From assembly GCA_002255955.1 (NCBI GenBank), contig NKIM01000003.1, forward strand, positions 124,001 to 188,000: a DNA stretch of 64,000 nucleotides, given 5' to 3'. The translations under genes were made by a program, and so were the position numbers. Position 1 is the first letter of the stretch, and every line of letters begins with the position of its first letter. This document shows positions 1 through 8,995 of this stretch, in pieces. This DNA comes from Burkholderiales bacterium PBB2 (GTDB lineage: Bacteria; Pseudomonadota; Gammaproteobacteria; Burkholderiales; Burkholderiaceae_C). Below the pieces are notes generated by a model. The model made no database searches and was not told where the DNA came from. It was given only the letters and a program-made list of their open reading frames with translations.

Positions 1-1004
1 GTCGCCTCGGCCAAAGACACGGCACGCAGCGCCAGCGCCAGCGCCTCATCGACACGGGCATGGTGCAGGTAATTGGAGGCCAGGTTGTGGAACACGCCCA
101 ACTGCGCCGAGGGGTTGGCCGCGGGGTGACGCTCGATGATGCGCAAGGCGTCTTCCAAGGCCTGCTGCGAGCGGTCCATCTGCTCCATCTGCCCATAGAT
201 GGCGGCCAACGAAGCCAAGGCATCCAGCATATCGGGCGTCTCTCCTCGGCCCATCCGGCGCAGCAGTTCAGCCTCTTGCTCGGCATAGCTGGCCGCCAGC
301 GCCAGCTGATCCTGGGCATGGCTGACGACGGTGCGCAGGTTCAAAACTTCGCCCATCAAGGCGCTGAGCGCCAAACCATGGCCTTGCAGCAAGGCCGAGG
401 CCTCGCTCAAGCTGGCCTCACTGCGCTCGACCCAGCCCGGCGCCTGACGGCGCCAGCTGGCGGCGATCTCCAGCACTCGCAGCTGGGCCAGCATCACATC
501 GCGCTCAGCGCCACCGACCTGCTGTGCCAGCAACAGGGACAGGGCCTCGCTCACCAGAGGCACGGCCTCGTCGCGCGCGGCACGATCCAGCGCGGCGCGG
601 GCAGCCAGCATCAAGGACCAGACCCGCGCTTCTTCGTCAACCCGGGCGCCCGCGACAGGCTCCAGCCCGGCCAGCGCCTCATTCAGCTCGGCGCTGAACG
701 GTCGCTCGAGCAGCTGCCACGCCATGCGCCCCTGCTGCAAGGCCACGGCCAGAGCAGCCGATGTTGACGGCGGCCGCGCGCAGATCCGGGCCAAGGCGGC
801 CGCCGGCTCGCGCAAAAGCTGTTCAAGCAGGGGCAGGCTTGCGTCGATGGCAGCGGTCGCAGGCGCGGCATCGCACAGCACCGCCATGGCCCGGCGCGCC
901 GCATGGGCACCGGCGTGGTCGTCGACCTGTGGCGCACTCCACGCGGGAACCGCAGCCAGGCCTGCCACCAGCCAGCACATGCCGGACCACAGTGGCCGCC
1001 TCAT
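1..1004 (-). CDS. Secreted helical-repeat (TPR-like) protein, 3' end beyond window
   Basis: Reading leftward from the ATG at 1004 gives 334 uninterrupted codons to the window edge, so the C-terminus is missing. The N-terminus has a short positive stretch and a hydrophobic segment ending near AWSA, typical of a Sec signal peptide. The rest is Ala/Leu-rich paired helices, with TPR-like repeats from about residue 230 on (for example NLASNYLHHARVDEALALAL). The ATG overlaps the stop of the preceding gene (ATGA), so it is the third gene of an operon with an ECF sigma factor and a putative anti-sigma protein. Secreted TPR proteins in such operons often end in a CHAT protease domain; that part would lie outside the window and is not seen. 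Confidence 0.75.
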   Translation of the reverse strand, partial: MRRPLWSGMCWLVAGLAAVPAWSAPQVDDHAGAHAARRAMAVLCDAAPATAAIDASLPLLEQLLREPAAALARICARPPSTSAALAVALQQGRMAWQLLERPFSAELNEALAGLEPVAGARVDEEARVWSLMLAARAALDRAARDEAVPLVSEALSLLLAQQVGGAERDVMLAQLRVLEIAASWRRQAPGWVERSEASLSEASALLQGHGLALSALMGEVLNLRTVVSHAQDQLALAASYAEQEAELLRRMGRGETPDMLDALASLAAIYGQMEQMDRSQQALEDALRIIERHPAANPSAQLGVFHNLASNYLHHARVDEALALALRAVSLAEA

Positions 1005-1699
1005 GGTTGTGCTTGCGCGGGGCCCGCGCTCAATTCCAGCATCAGCACGCCATCGCCCGGCCAGGGGAGGCCGCGGCGCTTCAAGATCGCATGCACAGGC
1101 GCCTGGCGCTCGGCGGGCAGGCCGTTCAACTCCACATCCAGGCCCAATCGACCGAGGCGTTCATAACGCCGAACCTCCAGACCCTTGGCCTGCAGATCAC
1201 TGGCCAGTGCCTCACGCCAGGCCAGCGGGTTGGGCACGCGCAGTTGCAACACGCCGTCGCTGCCGCGGGTCACCCCGCCATCGCCGGAGGTGCTGGCAGA
1301 AGCCGGCGCCCCGTCATCGACCGGCCAGGGCTGCTGCTGCGGCAAGCCCAGCCAGACCATCAGACTCAAGGCCAGAGCCCCTGAGAAGGCGCCGCCCCAG
1401 CGCCAAGCAGGCGCCCGCCAGACATCGCGCAAGGCCTCGCGCCAGACCCGGCAGCGCTGGCAGCCTGTGGCGCGGAACAAGCCCTCTCGCTCGGCACGTT
1501 CCAGCATCAGCTCAAGCTCATGCGGCGACACAGCCGGCGGCTCGACCGGTGTGGCCGAAAGCGCGCGTTGCAGGCATTGGCCCTCGGCATGGGATCGCAG
1601 GTCTGCGTCAGACGGCGGGGTCTGGCCGCGCAGGCCACGAAGCCAGGCCTCCAGCTCGGCCTCTTGGCCGCGAGTCAAGGGATCATGTTCAGCCATCAT
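1001..1699 (-). CDS. Putative membrane anti-sigma factor
   Basis: A 232-residue protein beginning at a tandem ATGATG right after a strong GGAGGAGAAGG ribosome site that lies inside the end of the sigma gene. The N-terminal ~110 residues are acidic and soluble; one hydrophobic segment (about 118-135, GALALSLMVWLGL) is followed by a ~95-residue domain after a Ser/Ala/Gly-rich linker. This topology and the position directly behind an ECF sigma factor suggest an anti-sigma factor. No HxxxCxxC zinc motif is present and no family was recognised, so the role rests on context. It overlaps both neighbours by 4 bases or less, implying translational coupling. Confidence 0.6.
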   Translation of the reverse strand: MMAEHDPLTRGQEAELEAWLRGLRGQTPPSDADLRSHAEGQCLQRALSATPVEPPAVSPHELELMLERAEREGLFRATGCQRCRVWREALRDVWRAPAWRWGGAFSGALALSLMVWLGLPQQQPWPVDDGAPASASTSGDGGVTRGSDGVLQLRVPNPLAWREALASDLQAKGLEVRRYERLGRLGLDVELNGLPAERQAPVHAILKRRGLPWPGDGVLMLELSAGPAQAQP

Positions 1700-2295
1700 C
1701 CTTCTCCTCCGGCCACCTCGGCATACCAGGGGGCCAGATAGTGCCGCGCCTTGCGGCGGCATTGATACAGGTACTGCCGGGTGGCCTGTGGCGTGCGATT
1801 GAGCAGACGGGCCACGTCCTCGATGCTCAGCTCGTCTTCGGCAATCCATCGGATCACGGCAGCCGCCTCGGGATCGGCCGCTTGGAATCGGGCCTCGCAC
1901 TCGCGGTAGCGTTCCAAGGCCAGGCGCGTGGCGGTCAAAGCCTCGGGGCCTGGCAGACCATCGGGCAGCGCTGGGTCGAGCTCTTGCTCCCCGCCAGCCA
2001 GGCTGTGGCTGCTGGGCGGGCGCACGGCACTGGCCCGCAGCTCGTCGATCGCCACCGAGCGCGCCACCCGCTTGAGCCAGGGAAATAGCTCGGAATCTCC
2101 ACGGTAGCTGGCGCAGGATTTCCAGATCCTGAGCAGGGCATTCTGCAAGGCATCGCGTGCTGCCTCCGGGTCACGCAGGCAGAGGCTGCACTCGCGCAGC
2201 AAGGCGCGGCCATAGTCCTGATACAGCTGACGAAACGCGAGCCGCATGTCTTCGCCTCCTTGCGCGCAGGCCCGCTTGAACACCTCTCGTTCCAT
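1696..2295 (-). CDS. ECF-type RNA polymerase sigma factor
   Basis: A 199-residue sigma-70 family protein of group 4. Region 2 is at about residues 15-85 (FRQLYQDYGRALLRECSL, then DALQNALLRIWKSCASYRG and FPWLKRVARSVAIDELR). Region 4 is at the C-terminus (AVIRWIAEDELSIEDVARLL then RTPQATRQYLYQCRRKAR). The ATG at 2295 fits the usual ECF length; an in-frame GTG four codons upstream is an alternative. It directs RNA polymerase to a small set of promoters and is probably held by the membrane protein encoded next. The divergent lipoprotein/caspase operon starts 280 bp away and is an obvious candidate target, but no shared promoter motif was established. Confidence 0.9.
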   Translation of the reverse strand: MEREVFKRACAQGGEDMRLAFRQLYQDYGRALLRECSLCLRDPEAARDALQNALLRIWKSCASYRGDSELFPWLKRVARSVAIDELRASAVRPPSSHSLAGGEQELDPALPDGLPGPEALTATRLALERYRECEARFQAADPEAAAVIRWIAEDELSIEDVARLLNRTPQATRQYLYQCRRKARHYLAPWYAEVAGGEG

Positions 2296-2574
2296 GTCGC
2301 CGATCACTCCCACCGGTTCTTGTAACAAAGTGAGTCTAACGAGCGATTGCGACAGCGTGATTGCCCCGGCGCTGCATTTCGGGCCTGAAAGCAGCCTGCC
2401 GACACCCAGAGACGAGGGGGCGGAGAAAACGTCAGGGCTGCTTGCGCGGCCATCTCCCTGGTGAAAACCCCAGGCCATGCAGCCCTGACGAATCGTGGCG
2501 CCATCCGTCCCTCCCTGCATGCATGCCGCCTCAGCGCAGCGCGGCCCCAGAACCAGCCTCGGAGGAAGAAGCCT
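2296..2574. promoter_or_regulatory. Divergent intergenic region, sigma operon / lipoprotein-caspase operon
   Basis: 279 bp between divergent start codons must hold the promoters of both operons. Close to the sigma gene is the interrupted inverted repeat TTGT-A-ACAA (2330-2338). I could not identify a convincing -35/-10 pair in either direction. Confidence 0.45.
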
Positions 2575-4542
2575 GTGAACATCCGCGCCTTGCTTGTGAC
2601 TGCGTCCCCTCGCCCCAGCCAGAGCCTGCTGCTGCTCTTGCTGGCCCTGGCCGGCTGCGGCAGCAACCCGATCCAGAAGCTCAAGGACAGCATGCCGGAG
2701 CTGCCCAGCATCAGCCCGCTTCGCCCCAACAGCTCGCTGCCGACCATTGCCCCGCCGCAAATGGGCCAAGGGGGCAAGGCGGTGATCAGCGAAGGCTTCA
2801 TCGAGCAGTTCTTCCAGAAGCGGCAGGTCAGCGGCGAGGAGCTGCTGTTCGAACTGGTTGCCATCCGCCAGGCCGCCGGCAAGCTCAAAAGCGGGGCGGG
2901 TCTGATGGACTTGCTGGGCGCCCAAGATGCAGCGTCGCGCCCAGCCGCCAATGACAGCAATGCCGTGATGGCCGAACTTCAAATGGCAGCGATGCGCACG
3001 GCACTCAGCGCCATGGAGAGCCAGCTCGACAAGATGGTCAAGAGCGGCGGCTCAGCCCAGGAGCTGGATCAATACCTGGGCAGCTTGTTGGAAGCCAAGC
3101 AGGCCCTGGCCGAAGAGAAGATCGAGCTGCCCTCAGGCTCGGGCCTCAACGCCCAGCAAAAGCGTCGCCTGGTGACCATGGCGGCCATGTTGGTGGCCAT
3201 GCGCCTGAGCAACAAACAGCTCGATCAAGCGCGCAAGGACTTTGCCGGTATCGAGGACGACTACCTCAAGCTGATCGAGCGCCGCGAGCAAGCCGCCAGT
3301 CTGCTCTACGAGCTGCTGCAGCAAAAGCAGCCAGGCTCGCCCTCCGCCGCAAGCAGCCAAGCCGCGGGCTTCAGCCGCGCGGATCAAGACTTCCTGGCCC
3401 AACGCAGCAGCAGCCTGAGCCTCAAGGAGTTCTCCAACGACATGGGCGTGCAGAACCTGGCCCTGCGCTTGCTGCGCCAACGCGATCCGGCGCTGTACGC
3501 CGACTACCGCGCCGGCGTGGACCGCAGCAGCAAACGCACGCAAGCCTATGTGCGCTCCATGGTGGGTGGCGCCGCCTTCGGCAGCCTGGTGTCGGCATTC
3601 GGGAGGCAGCTGCTGCACATCTACAAAGACAAAAAGAACGAAGAGATGCTGGCGGCTGCGCCCCTGGTGCTGGCCTACGGCAACGAAGTGCGACGCGGCC
3701 TGGGACTGAGTTGGGACGTCACCGCCCAGGGGATCTTCCCCGACCTGGGCAAGTCGATGCGAGCCGCGCGCTTCCGCCTGAGCCAGGGCGAGCAAACCCT
3801 GGAGCTGTCCAGCGCCGCCGAGGTGATGGCCGAGCTGGACAAGGGCGAGGCCGGCAAGCTGCTGCGCGAAGCCCTGTTCCGCGACCACGCCCTGGGCCTG
3901 ATTTATCGCGTCTACCTGTGCGACCGGGCCGAAGCAGGTCGCATGCTGGACCGCACCATGCCGGCCGAACGACGCGACCTGGCCGCACGGGCCTACCTGA
4001 ATCAGCCCGAGCTGCAAGGCTTCAGCTTCGCCGCCAGTTTCTCGGGTCGGCCGGACAGTGCGCGCGAGCTGGAGCTGGGCGACAAGCTGCTGCGGCGCGA
4101 CCACCGGCGGCTGAGCGACGACAGCGGCGGCGCGCTGTCGCAGATCCAACGCAGCGTGACCGAGCGCAGCCGCGAGCTGAGCAATGACCAGCTGCTGCGT
4201 CTGATCTTTGCCAATCGCGAGGGCTCGGCCATGCGAGCCAGCCTGGATCTGGGGCGGGTGAGCCTGCGCGCTGTGCCGTCGATGCAGGCCGTGTACGCCT
4301 ACGAAGCCCAGGTCGATGGTTGCCGCAGCTCAGTCGCTTCAGCGGCCAGCGATGACCCGCCCAGCCCGCCGACGCCGCCAAAGCCACTCAAGCCGCGCGA
4401 CAAGGTCGAGCAAAGCCGCCAGGACAACAAGTCCAGCAGCAAGACTCCGCAAGGCGCCAAGCCAAGCCCTGGCGCCCAAGCCCAAGCCCAAGCCCAAACG
4501 CCGTCCACCACACCGGCCGCAAACAGCCGCGCCGGCAACTGA
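2575..4542 (+). CDS. Large lipoprotein of unknown function
   Basis: A 655-residue protein starting at GTG 2575, chosen because GGAGGAAG lies just upstream and because the signal peptide then has normal length: hydrophobic core LLLLLLALAGC with the lipobox cysteine at residue 28. The mature part is mostly helical and charged, and the last ~70 residues are a Pro/Lys/Gln/Ala-rich, low-complexity tail. No family recognised. An upstream in-frame GTG at 2461 would bury the signal peptide. It is first in a run with a CsgG-like lipoprotein, a caspase-like protease and a small secreted protein, so it is probably an envelope component of that system. Confidence 0.7.
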   Translation: MNIRALLVTASPRPSQSLLLLLLALAGCGSNPIQKLKDSMPELPSISPLRPNSSLPTIAPPQMGQGGKAVISEGFIEQFFQKRQVSGEELLFELVAIRQAAGKLKSGAGLMDLLGAQDAASRPAANDSNAVMAELQMAAMRTALSAMESQLDKMVKSGGSAQELDQYLGSLLEAKQALAEEKIELPSGSGLNAQQKRRLVTMAAMLVAMRLSNKQLDQARKDFAGIEDDYLKLIERREQAASLLYELLQQKQPGSPSAASSQAAGFSRADQDFLAQRSSSLSLKEFSNDMGVQNLALRLLRQRDPALYADYRAGVDRSSKRTQAYVRSMVGGAAFGSLVSAFGRQLLHIYKDKKNEEMLAAAPLVLAYGNEVRRGLGLSWDVTAQGIFPDLGKSMRAARFRLSQGEQTLELSSAAEVMAELDKGEAGKLLREALFRDHALGLIYRVYLCDRAEAGRMLDRTMPAERRDLAARAYLNQPELQGFSFAASFSGRPDSARELELGDKLLRRDHRRLSDDSGGALSQIQRSVTERSRELSNDQLLRLIFANREGSAMRASLDLGRVSLRAVPSMQAVYAYEAQVDGCRSSVASAASDDPPSPPTPPKPLKPRDKVEQSRQDNKSSSKTPQGAKPSPGAQAQAQAQTPSTTPAANSRAGN

Positions 4543-4611
4543 GACCTCACCACTCCCCCGCTCCCCCCCCCCTTCACCCACCCCTTCGACTCTCAGACGG
4601 AGCTTTCGCCC

Positions 4612-5601
4612 ATGCCGCGCATCTGTTCCCCCATCCACGCCGCCTCGGCCGCCCTGGCCTGCCTGATGCTGGCCCTGGCCGGCTGCAAGAGCAACCCGCC
4701 CAGCCCGCACGAAAAAGACAAGATCGAGCTCAGCAAGGGCGCCATCCGCATGCCCTCAGGCGTCTACCTCGGTGGCCTGCAAACCATCGACCAGGCCGCC
4801 CGAACCAAGCTCTACGTGAGCATGGAAAGCATCGGCGACCCCAGCAACCCCAAGCTGCTGTTCCCGCCTGAGATGGCCCAGGCCGTGGGCCTGAGCAACC
4901 GGCAAATGAACCGCAATCTGATGGACACCATCTTGGCCTCACGCCGCTTCGATGTGCTGGAGATGGGCAACAGCGTCACCGCCGAGGCCTCCAGCTTCCA
5001 GGTGGCCGCCATGGTCAAAGATGCCTGGCAAAGCCTGGAGCCCCTGGAGGGCGGGCGCCGGGTGGCGGTGACGCGCGTGCTGCTGTCCTTGCAGATCAAG
5101 GACCTCTACACCGGCGAGCTGCTGCAGGACCGCGCCATCTCGGTGGAGGGCCAGAGCGGCCAGAGCAGCGGCGACCGCACCGTGCTGGGACCGCAGGACA
5201 AGCCCAACCTGCCCCTGGTGCAGCAGGCCCTGGCCAATGACTACAAAAAGGCCATGCACCGCGCCTTCAAGGAGGCCACGCTGCGCATCCAGGAGGTGTT
5301 TCGCCCCCTGGGCAAGGTGGTCTCGTTGGACGGCGACACCATGGGCCTGTTCGGCGGCATCCGCCAGGGCTTCCAGGGCAAGGATGAGCTGGTGGTCTTC
5401 CGCGTGCGCACCATGCGCCTGCCCAATGGCAAGGAAGAGATCACCAGCACCATCCCCGTGGCGGCGGTTCGCTGCGACGGGGTGGGCAGCAACACCAGCC
5501 AGTGCGACATCATCCGCAAGCATCCGCAGCACCAGGTGCAGCCGGGCGACTACGCCGTGCTCAGCGAGTACTCCAAGGACAACGGCGCGAGGATGGAATG
5601 A
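4612..5601 (+). CDS. CsgG-like lipoprotein
   Basis: A 329-residue lipoprotein with signal peptide ending LALAGC (Cys25). Residues ~35-220 resemble the CsgG/HfaB fold: a strand-rich start, the helix and strand pattern LMDTILASRRFDVLE (CsgG proteins have a similar 'ALxxSGRFxVLER' stretch), and the later strand with DLYTGELLQDRAI. CsgG-type proteins are periplasm-facing outer-membrane lipoproteins that form secretion pores or assemble envelope structures; whether this one forms a pore is unknown. Its stop codon overlaps the start of the caspase gene (ATGA/ATGATGA), so the two are translationally coupled. Confidence 0.65.
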   Translation: MPRICSPIHAASAALACLMLALAGCKSNPPSPHEKDKIELSKGAIRMPSGVYLGGLQTIDQAARTKLYVSMESIGDPSNPKLLFPPEMAQAVGLSNRQMNRNLMDTILASRRFDVLEMGNSVTAEASSFQVAAMVKDAWQSLEPLEGGRRVAVTRVLLSLQIKDLYTGELLQDRAISVEGQSGQSSGDRTVLGPQDKPNLPLVQQALANDYKKAMHRAFKEATLRIQEVFRPLGKVVSLDGDTMGLFGGIRQGFQGKDELVVFRVRTMRLPNGKEEITSTIPVAAVRCDGVGSNTSQCDIIRKHPQHQVQPGDYAVLSEYSKDNGARME

Positions 5602-7298
5602 TGCGCAGCCGCCATCTGACTCATCTCACGTCTGGCGCGGCGATGAGCCGTCGCGAGCTGATCCATCGCGGCACCGCGCTGGGGCTGAGCTCGAACCTGG
5701 TCCCGCTCGGCGTCGCCTCGACCGGCTTGACCCTGCTCGCCGCACCCCGGCCGGCCGGCTCGGCGCCCTCGCCCCAGGCCCTGCCCCTGACCGTGCTGTA
5801 CCGCCGCGAGGCGGCCGGTGCCTCGGCCCGGCTGGACCCGGTGGTGCAGACCGCCACCCTGGCCCTGGAGGAAGCCTTCCAGCAGCAAGGCCTGCGCGTG
5901 ATGCAGCCCAGCGCCCAGGTCTACCAGCTGATGGATGGCGGCCCGGGCGTGGTCGTCACCTTCGCTGAAGATGCCGGTTACTCCATGGTCTTCAGCGCCT
6001 ACCGCAATCTGCGCCCGGTGCCCGGGCAGGAGGCCGGCATTGCCGAGGTGCGGCTGCAAGCCCGTGTGTTTGTGGGCCGCCAGATCCTGGTATCCGATGA
6101 AGGTCGGGGTCAGATGTTCACGCGGCTGGAGGATGGCCAGCAGGAGTTTGGTGAGCGCCGTGCCCTGGAGCTGGCAGCCCGCCAGGCCGCCCGCGAGCTG
6201 GCCGAGCGCACCGGCCAGCGCCTGCGCCAGCACAACCTGGTGCCCGTCAAGCCCGGTGGCAACGCCGATCTGGTGGCCAGCAGCCAGACCATCAGCACGC
6301 CGGAAACACAGCTGCCACCAGCCGCGCCACCGCCACCTCCGCCGCCACCCGCAGCGCCCCCAGCTGCACCTTCACCTGCGCTCACACCTGCGCTCACACC
6401 TGCGCCCGCCGCTGCGCCATCGCCGGCGCCCACTCCCATGCCGCCGGCAGCGGCCAACCCGAGCCTCAGCCTGCCGCCGCCCAGCAAACGCTGGGCCCTG
6501 GTCGTGGGCATTTCCGACTACTCCAGCGTGCGCCAGCGCGAGGGCATCGAGATCAGCGATCTGCAAGGCGTAGCCAAGGACACGGAGAACTTTGCCCAAG
6601 CCATGCTGGACATGGGCATGCCACGCAAGAACCTGGCCGTGCTGCGCAATGCCGACGCCACCAGCGAGGCCATCCGACGCGCGCTCAAGCAACTGGCTCG
6701 CCAGGTCGCGCCGGACGATATGGTGGTGTTCGCTCTGTCCGCCCATGGCGGCTCCAAGGACATCTCGATCTCGGGCTATGGCGCGCCCATCCTGGCCGAT
6801 TTCAAGCGCAGTGGCGACAACGCTTCGGCCCTGGACTTCTGGGAGCTGCAAAGCCTGTGCAAATCACTGCCCTGCCAGCAGGTGCTGTGGGTGATCGACA
6901 CCTGCTTCTCGGGCAATGCGGCCCGCGATCTGGTGACTGTCGAGATTTCGGCTCAGGGCGTGCAAGCCGCCCAAGGCATCGGCGGCCCCGATGCCAACCG
7001 CGTGGCCCAGGGCTTCGGTGCCGGCGACGGCAAGGCTTTTGCTGTGGTGACGGCCGCCAGCAGCGAAGAGGTGTCTTGGGACACCCCCGCAAAAGGCGGC
7101 ATCTTCACGGTGCACATGCTGGCGGCCCTGCGCGCAGCCCAAGGCCGCAGCTCCATCGAGCAATTGGTGGTCAAAGAGGTCCGACCCAAGGTGATCGAGC
7201 AATCGCGAGACATCTGCCGGCGCCGGCGCGACTGCTCCATGCCGCAGCAGACCCCGGTGTTTGCCTACGCCGGCCTGGGCAACCAGATCAAGCTCTGA
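5598..7298 (+). CDS. Exported caspase-like (peptidase C14) protease with N-terminal envelope domain
   Basis: A 566-residue protein. Residues 16-45 include SRRELI followed by a hydrophobic stretch ending AAPRPAGSA, which looks like a twin-arginine signal (a start at ATG 5643 is possible). Residues ~55-220 form an alpha/beta domain resembling the neighbouring CsgG-like protein. A Pro/Ala-rich linker (~235-290) containing a run of eight prolines leads to the caspase domain (~295-566): KRWALVVGISDY, catalytic His383 in SAHGG and Cys436 in DTCFSG, both intact. Caspase-like enzymes cut after basic or acidic residues; the substrate here is unknown. The linker and export signal suggest periplasmic or surface action. 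Confidence 0.85.
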   Translation: MMRSRHLTHLTSGAAMSRRELIHRGTALGLSSNLVPLGVASTGLTLLAAPRPAGSAPSPQALPLTVLYRREAAGASARLDPVVQTATLALEEAFQQQGLRVMQPSAQVYQLMDGGPGVVVTFAEDAGYSMVFSAYRNLRPVPGQEAGIAEVRLQARVFVGRQILVSDEGRGQMFTRLEDGQQEFGERRALELAARQAARELAERTGQRLRQHNLVPVKPGGNADLVASSQTISTPETQLPPAAPPPPPPPPAAPPAAPSPALTPALTPAPAAAPSPAPTPMPPAAANPSLSLPPPSKRWALVVGISDYSSVRQREGIEISDLQGVAKDTENFAQAMLDMGMPRKNLAVLRNADATSEAIRRALKQLARQVAPDDMVVFALSAHGGSKDISISGYGAPILADFKRSGDNASALDFWELQSLCKSLPCQQVLWVIDTCFSGNAARDLVTVEISAQGVQAAQGIGGPDANRVAQGFGAGDGKAFAVVTAASSEEVSWDTPAKGGIFTVHMLAALRAAQGRSSIEQLVVKEVRPKVIEQSRDICRRRRDCSMPQQTPVFAYAGLGNQIKL

Positions 7299-7339
7299 TC
7301 GCCGGCTTCGATGCACGCCGACCTGCAAGGAACTTCACC

Positions 7340-7852
7340 ATGAACGTCTCTCACCGAAAGACCGTACCCAGCGGCACTGTCTTGTGGTCGCTGCTATGGG
7401 TGATCGGCATGAACACGGCCTATGGCGCACCCCGGGCTCCAGCCCCAGCCGCAGAACGCTTTCTGATCAGCGAAACAGAGTGGAAGCAGGAACGCGCCAC
7501 GCCGGCGCCGCCCAGCCCCAGATTCAGCCCCATACCCGGCGCGCCACGCTTGGAGCTGCTGCAGCCCAAGCCCGGGCCGGACACCCTGGCCAGCCCTTTT
7601 GACATCCAGCTGCGCTGGAATGCCGAAGGCGAGGCCCGCATCGAGCCGCAGACCCTGCGCATCCGCTACGGCTGGATGGGGCTGGACATCACCCAGCGCG
7701 TGCTGGCCCAGGCCGAAGTGACGGCCGAGGGCTTGCGCATCCGCAAAGCAGCCCTGCCCAGCGGCGAGCACAAGCTCGCCGTCGAGATCGCCGATTCCCT
7801 GCAGCGGGTGGGGCGGCGGCAGTTTGAAGTCAAGGTGCAAGCCGCGCCCTGA
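7340..7852 (+). CDS. Small secreted protein of unknown function
   Basis: 170 residues from ATG 7340, preceded by AAGGAA. A Sec signal peptide (VLWSLLWVIGMNTAYGA) is followed by a Pro-rich stretch and, from about residue 75, a strand-rich domain (FDIQLRWNAEG, TLRIRYGWMGLDIT, HKLAVEIADS, GRRQFEVKV) that reads like an Ig-like fold. No family recognised. It lies 41 bp behind the caspase gene and ends at a strong terminator, so it is the last member of that operon and likely works with it in the periplasm. Confidence 0.7.
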   Translation: MNVSHRKTVPSGTVLWSLLWVIGMNTAYGAPRAPAPAAERFLISETEWKQERATPAPPSPRFSPIPGAPRLELLQPKPGPDTLASPFDIQLRWNAEGEARIEPQTLRIRYGWMGLDITQRVLAQAEVTAEGLRIRKAALPSGEHKLAVEIADSLQRVGRRQFEVKVQAAP

Positions 7853-7859
7853 AAACGCA

Positions 7860-7886
7860 AACAGGGCCGCAGCATGCGGCCCTGTT
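7860..7886. terminator. Bidirectional intrinsic terminator
   Basis: Perfect 12-bp stem AACAGGGCCGCA / TGCGGCCCTGTT with a GCA loop, between two convergent genes. It lacks a long T tract on either side, but the position and stem strength suit a shared terminator. Confidence 0.75.
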
Positions 7887-7913
7887 CAAAGGGTGCGGAT
7901 CAAGAAGACGGGT

Positions 7914-8837
7914 TCAAGGCGTCATCAGAAGCGCGCGGTCATTGCTGCTGTCGCTGTCGCCACGGGCACGCACGGCGGCTTCGAAGACCAGGCCGGCACG
8001 TTGGCCCGGAGCGAAGCTGTAGGGCAGGCGGAAGACCAGGCTGCCGTCCTTCGGCAGGCTCGCCACGGTCATGCCCACGGCTTTAAGTTCGGTCGGGCAC
8101 ACGGCGCCGCCGCTGGCGCTGCAGCTCATGGCGCCGAGGATGGCGGCGTTCTCGCTCGGCGAGCTGACCAGTTGGTTGGCGATCAGCACATCCTTGGCGG
8201 CGTCGGGGCCCTTGTTGCTGACGGTCACCACATACTCAAAGCTGCCGCCGGCCGGAACGGCGCTGCTGGGGCCGCTGGCCTGCACCGCGACATCGGCGCT
8301 GTAGGCCTTGAAGCCCACGCCCATCTTGCTGCTGGACAGTTGGGTGCCCGTGCCGGTGGTGGCCGAGGCTTCCAGATTGACCGTGCTGCTGGTGCCGAGC
8401 TTGACGGTGCCGGTGACATCAAAGGTGAGCGTGGCGCCCGGCTGCAAGTTGCTGACCGTCATGCGCGACCCGGTGGCGGGGCAGGCGGTGCCGGCGTTGT
8501 CGGATTGGCAGTTGACGACCTTCATGCCCTCGAGCAGCGCGTCGGCCACGATGTTGACATCGGTGGTGGCCGCCACGCCCTTGCCGACATTGCGCAGCTT
8601 GATGGTGGCCATGGTCTGGGTGTAGCCCGAGGGCACTTCGGCGCCCGGCAGGCTCAGGATGACCATCAGCTCGGGTGCATTGGCCGGCGGCGGCGGGGGC
8701 GGGGGCGTGACTTCACCGCCGCCGCTGCCACCACCGCCGCCGCAGGCGGTGAGCGCCACCAGAGACGACAAGGCCAGAGCCGCCCAGACCGGACGAAGAC
8801 GAGGAGCGGAAGCGAAGCGGGTGGGCAGCGAAGACAT
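7914..8837 (-). CDS. DUF11-type repeat lipoprotein
   Basis: A 307-residue lipoprotein: signal peptide with lipobox VALTAC (Cys32), then a Gly-rich and Pro-rich spacer. Two Ig-like DUF11 repeats of ~110 residues follow; each has the 'VPSGxxxxYxxTxxNxG' start (PSGYTQTMATIKLRNVGKG and PAGGSFEYVVTVSNKGPDA) and a 'CxxSxGxxCP' disulfide-like pair. DUF11 repeats are common in surface and cell-wall proteins of unknown binding function. It is a clear paralogue of the gene at 10808-11722; an S41 peptidase lies between them on the same strand. Confidence 0.8.
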   Translation of the reverse strand: MSSLPTRFASAPRLRPVWAALALSSLVALTACGGGGGSGGGEVTPPPPPPPANAPELMVILSLPGAEVPSGYTQTMATIKLRNVGKGVAATTDVNIVADALLEGMKVVNCQSDNAGTACPATGSRMTVSNLQPGATLTFDVTGTVKLGTSSTVNLEASATTGTGTQLSSSKMGVGFKAYSADVAVQASGPSSAVPAGGSFEYVVTVSNKGPDAAKDVLIANQLVSSPSENAAILGAMSCSASGGAVCPTELKAVGMTVASLPKDGSLVFRLPYSFAPGQRAGLVFEAAVRARGDSDSSNDRALLMTP

Positions 8838-8953
8838 GGGATTTCCTGATTTGTGCGGTGCGGGCTGAGTGGTTTTCAGGCCAGGTCATCGACCTGCTGG
8901 ACGCCACTCAGATTTGGAGCCGCAAGTGTAGAAACCCTAGGCTTCGCCGTCTG

Positions 8954-8968
8954 TGTACGTTTTGTACA
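8954..8968. promoter_or_regulatory. TGTAC-N5-GTACA palindrome upstream of DUF11 lipoprotein
   Basis: A perfect 5-bp inverted repeat with a 5-bp spacer, 117 bp upstream of the lipoprotein start and 28 bp past the peptidase stop. It is in a short AT-richer patch, so it may be an operator for the downstream gene. No regulator is assigned. Confidence 0.3.
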
Positions 8969-8995
8969 AATCTTTACAGGCCGGCTCTTTGGGCC

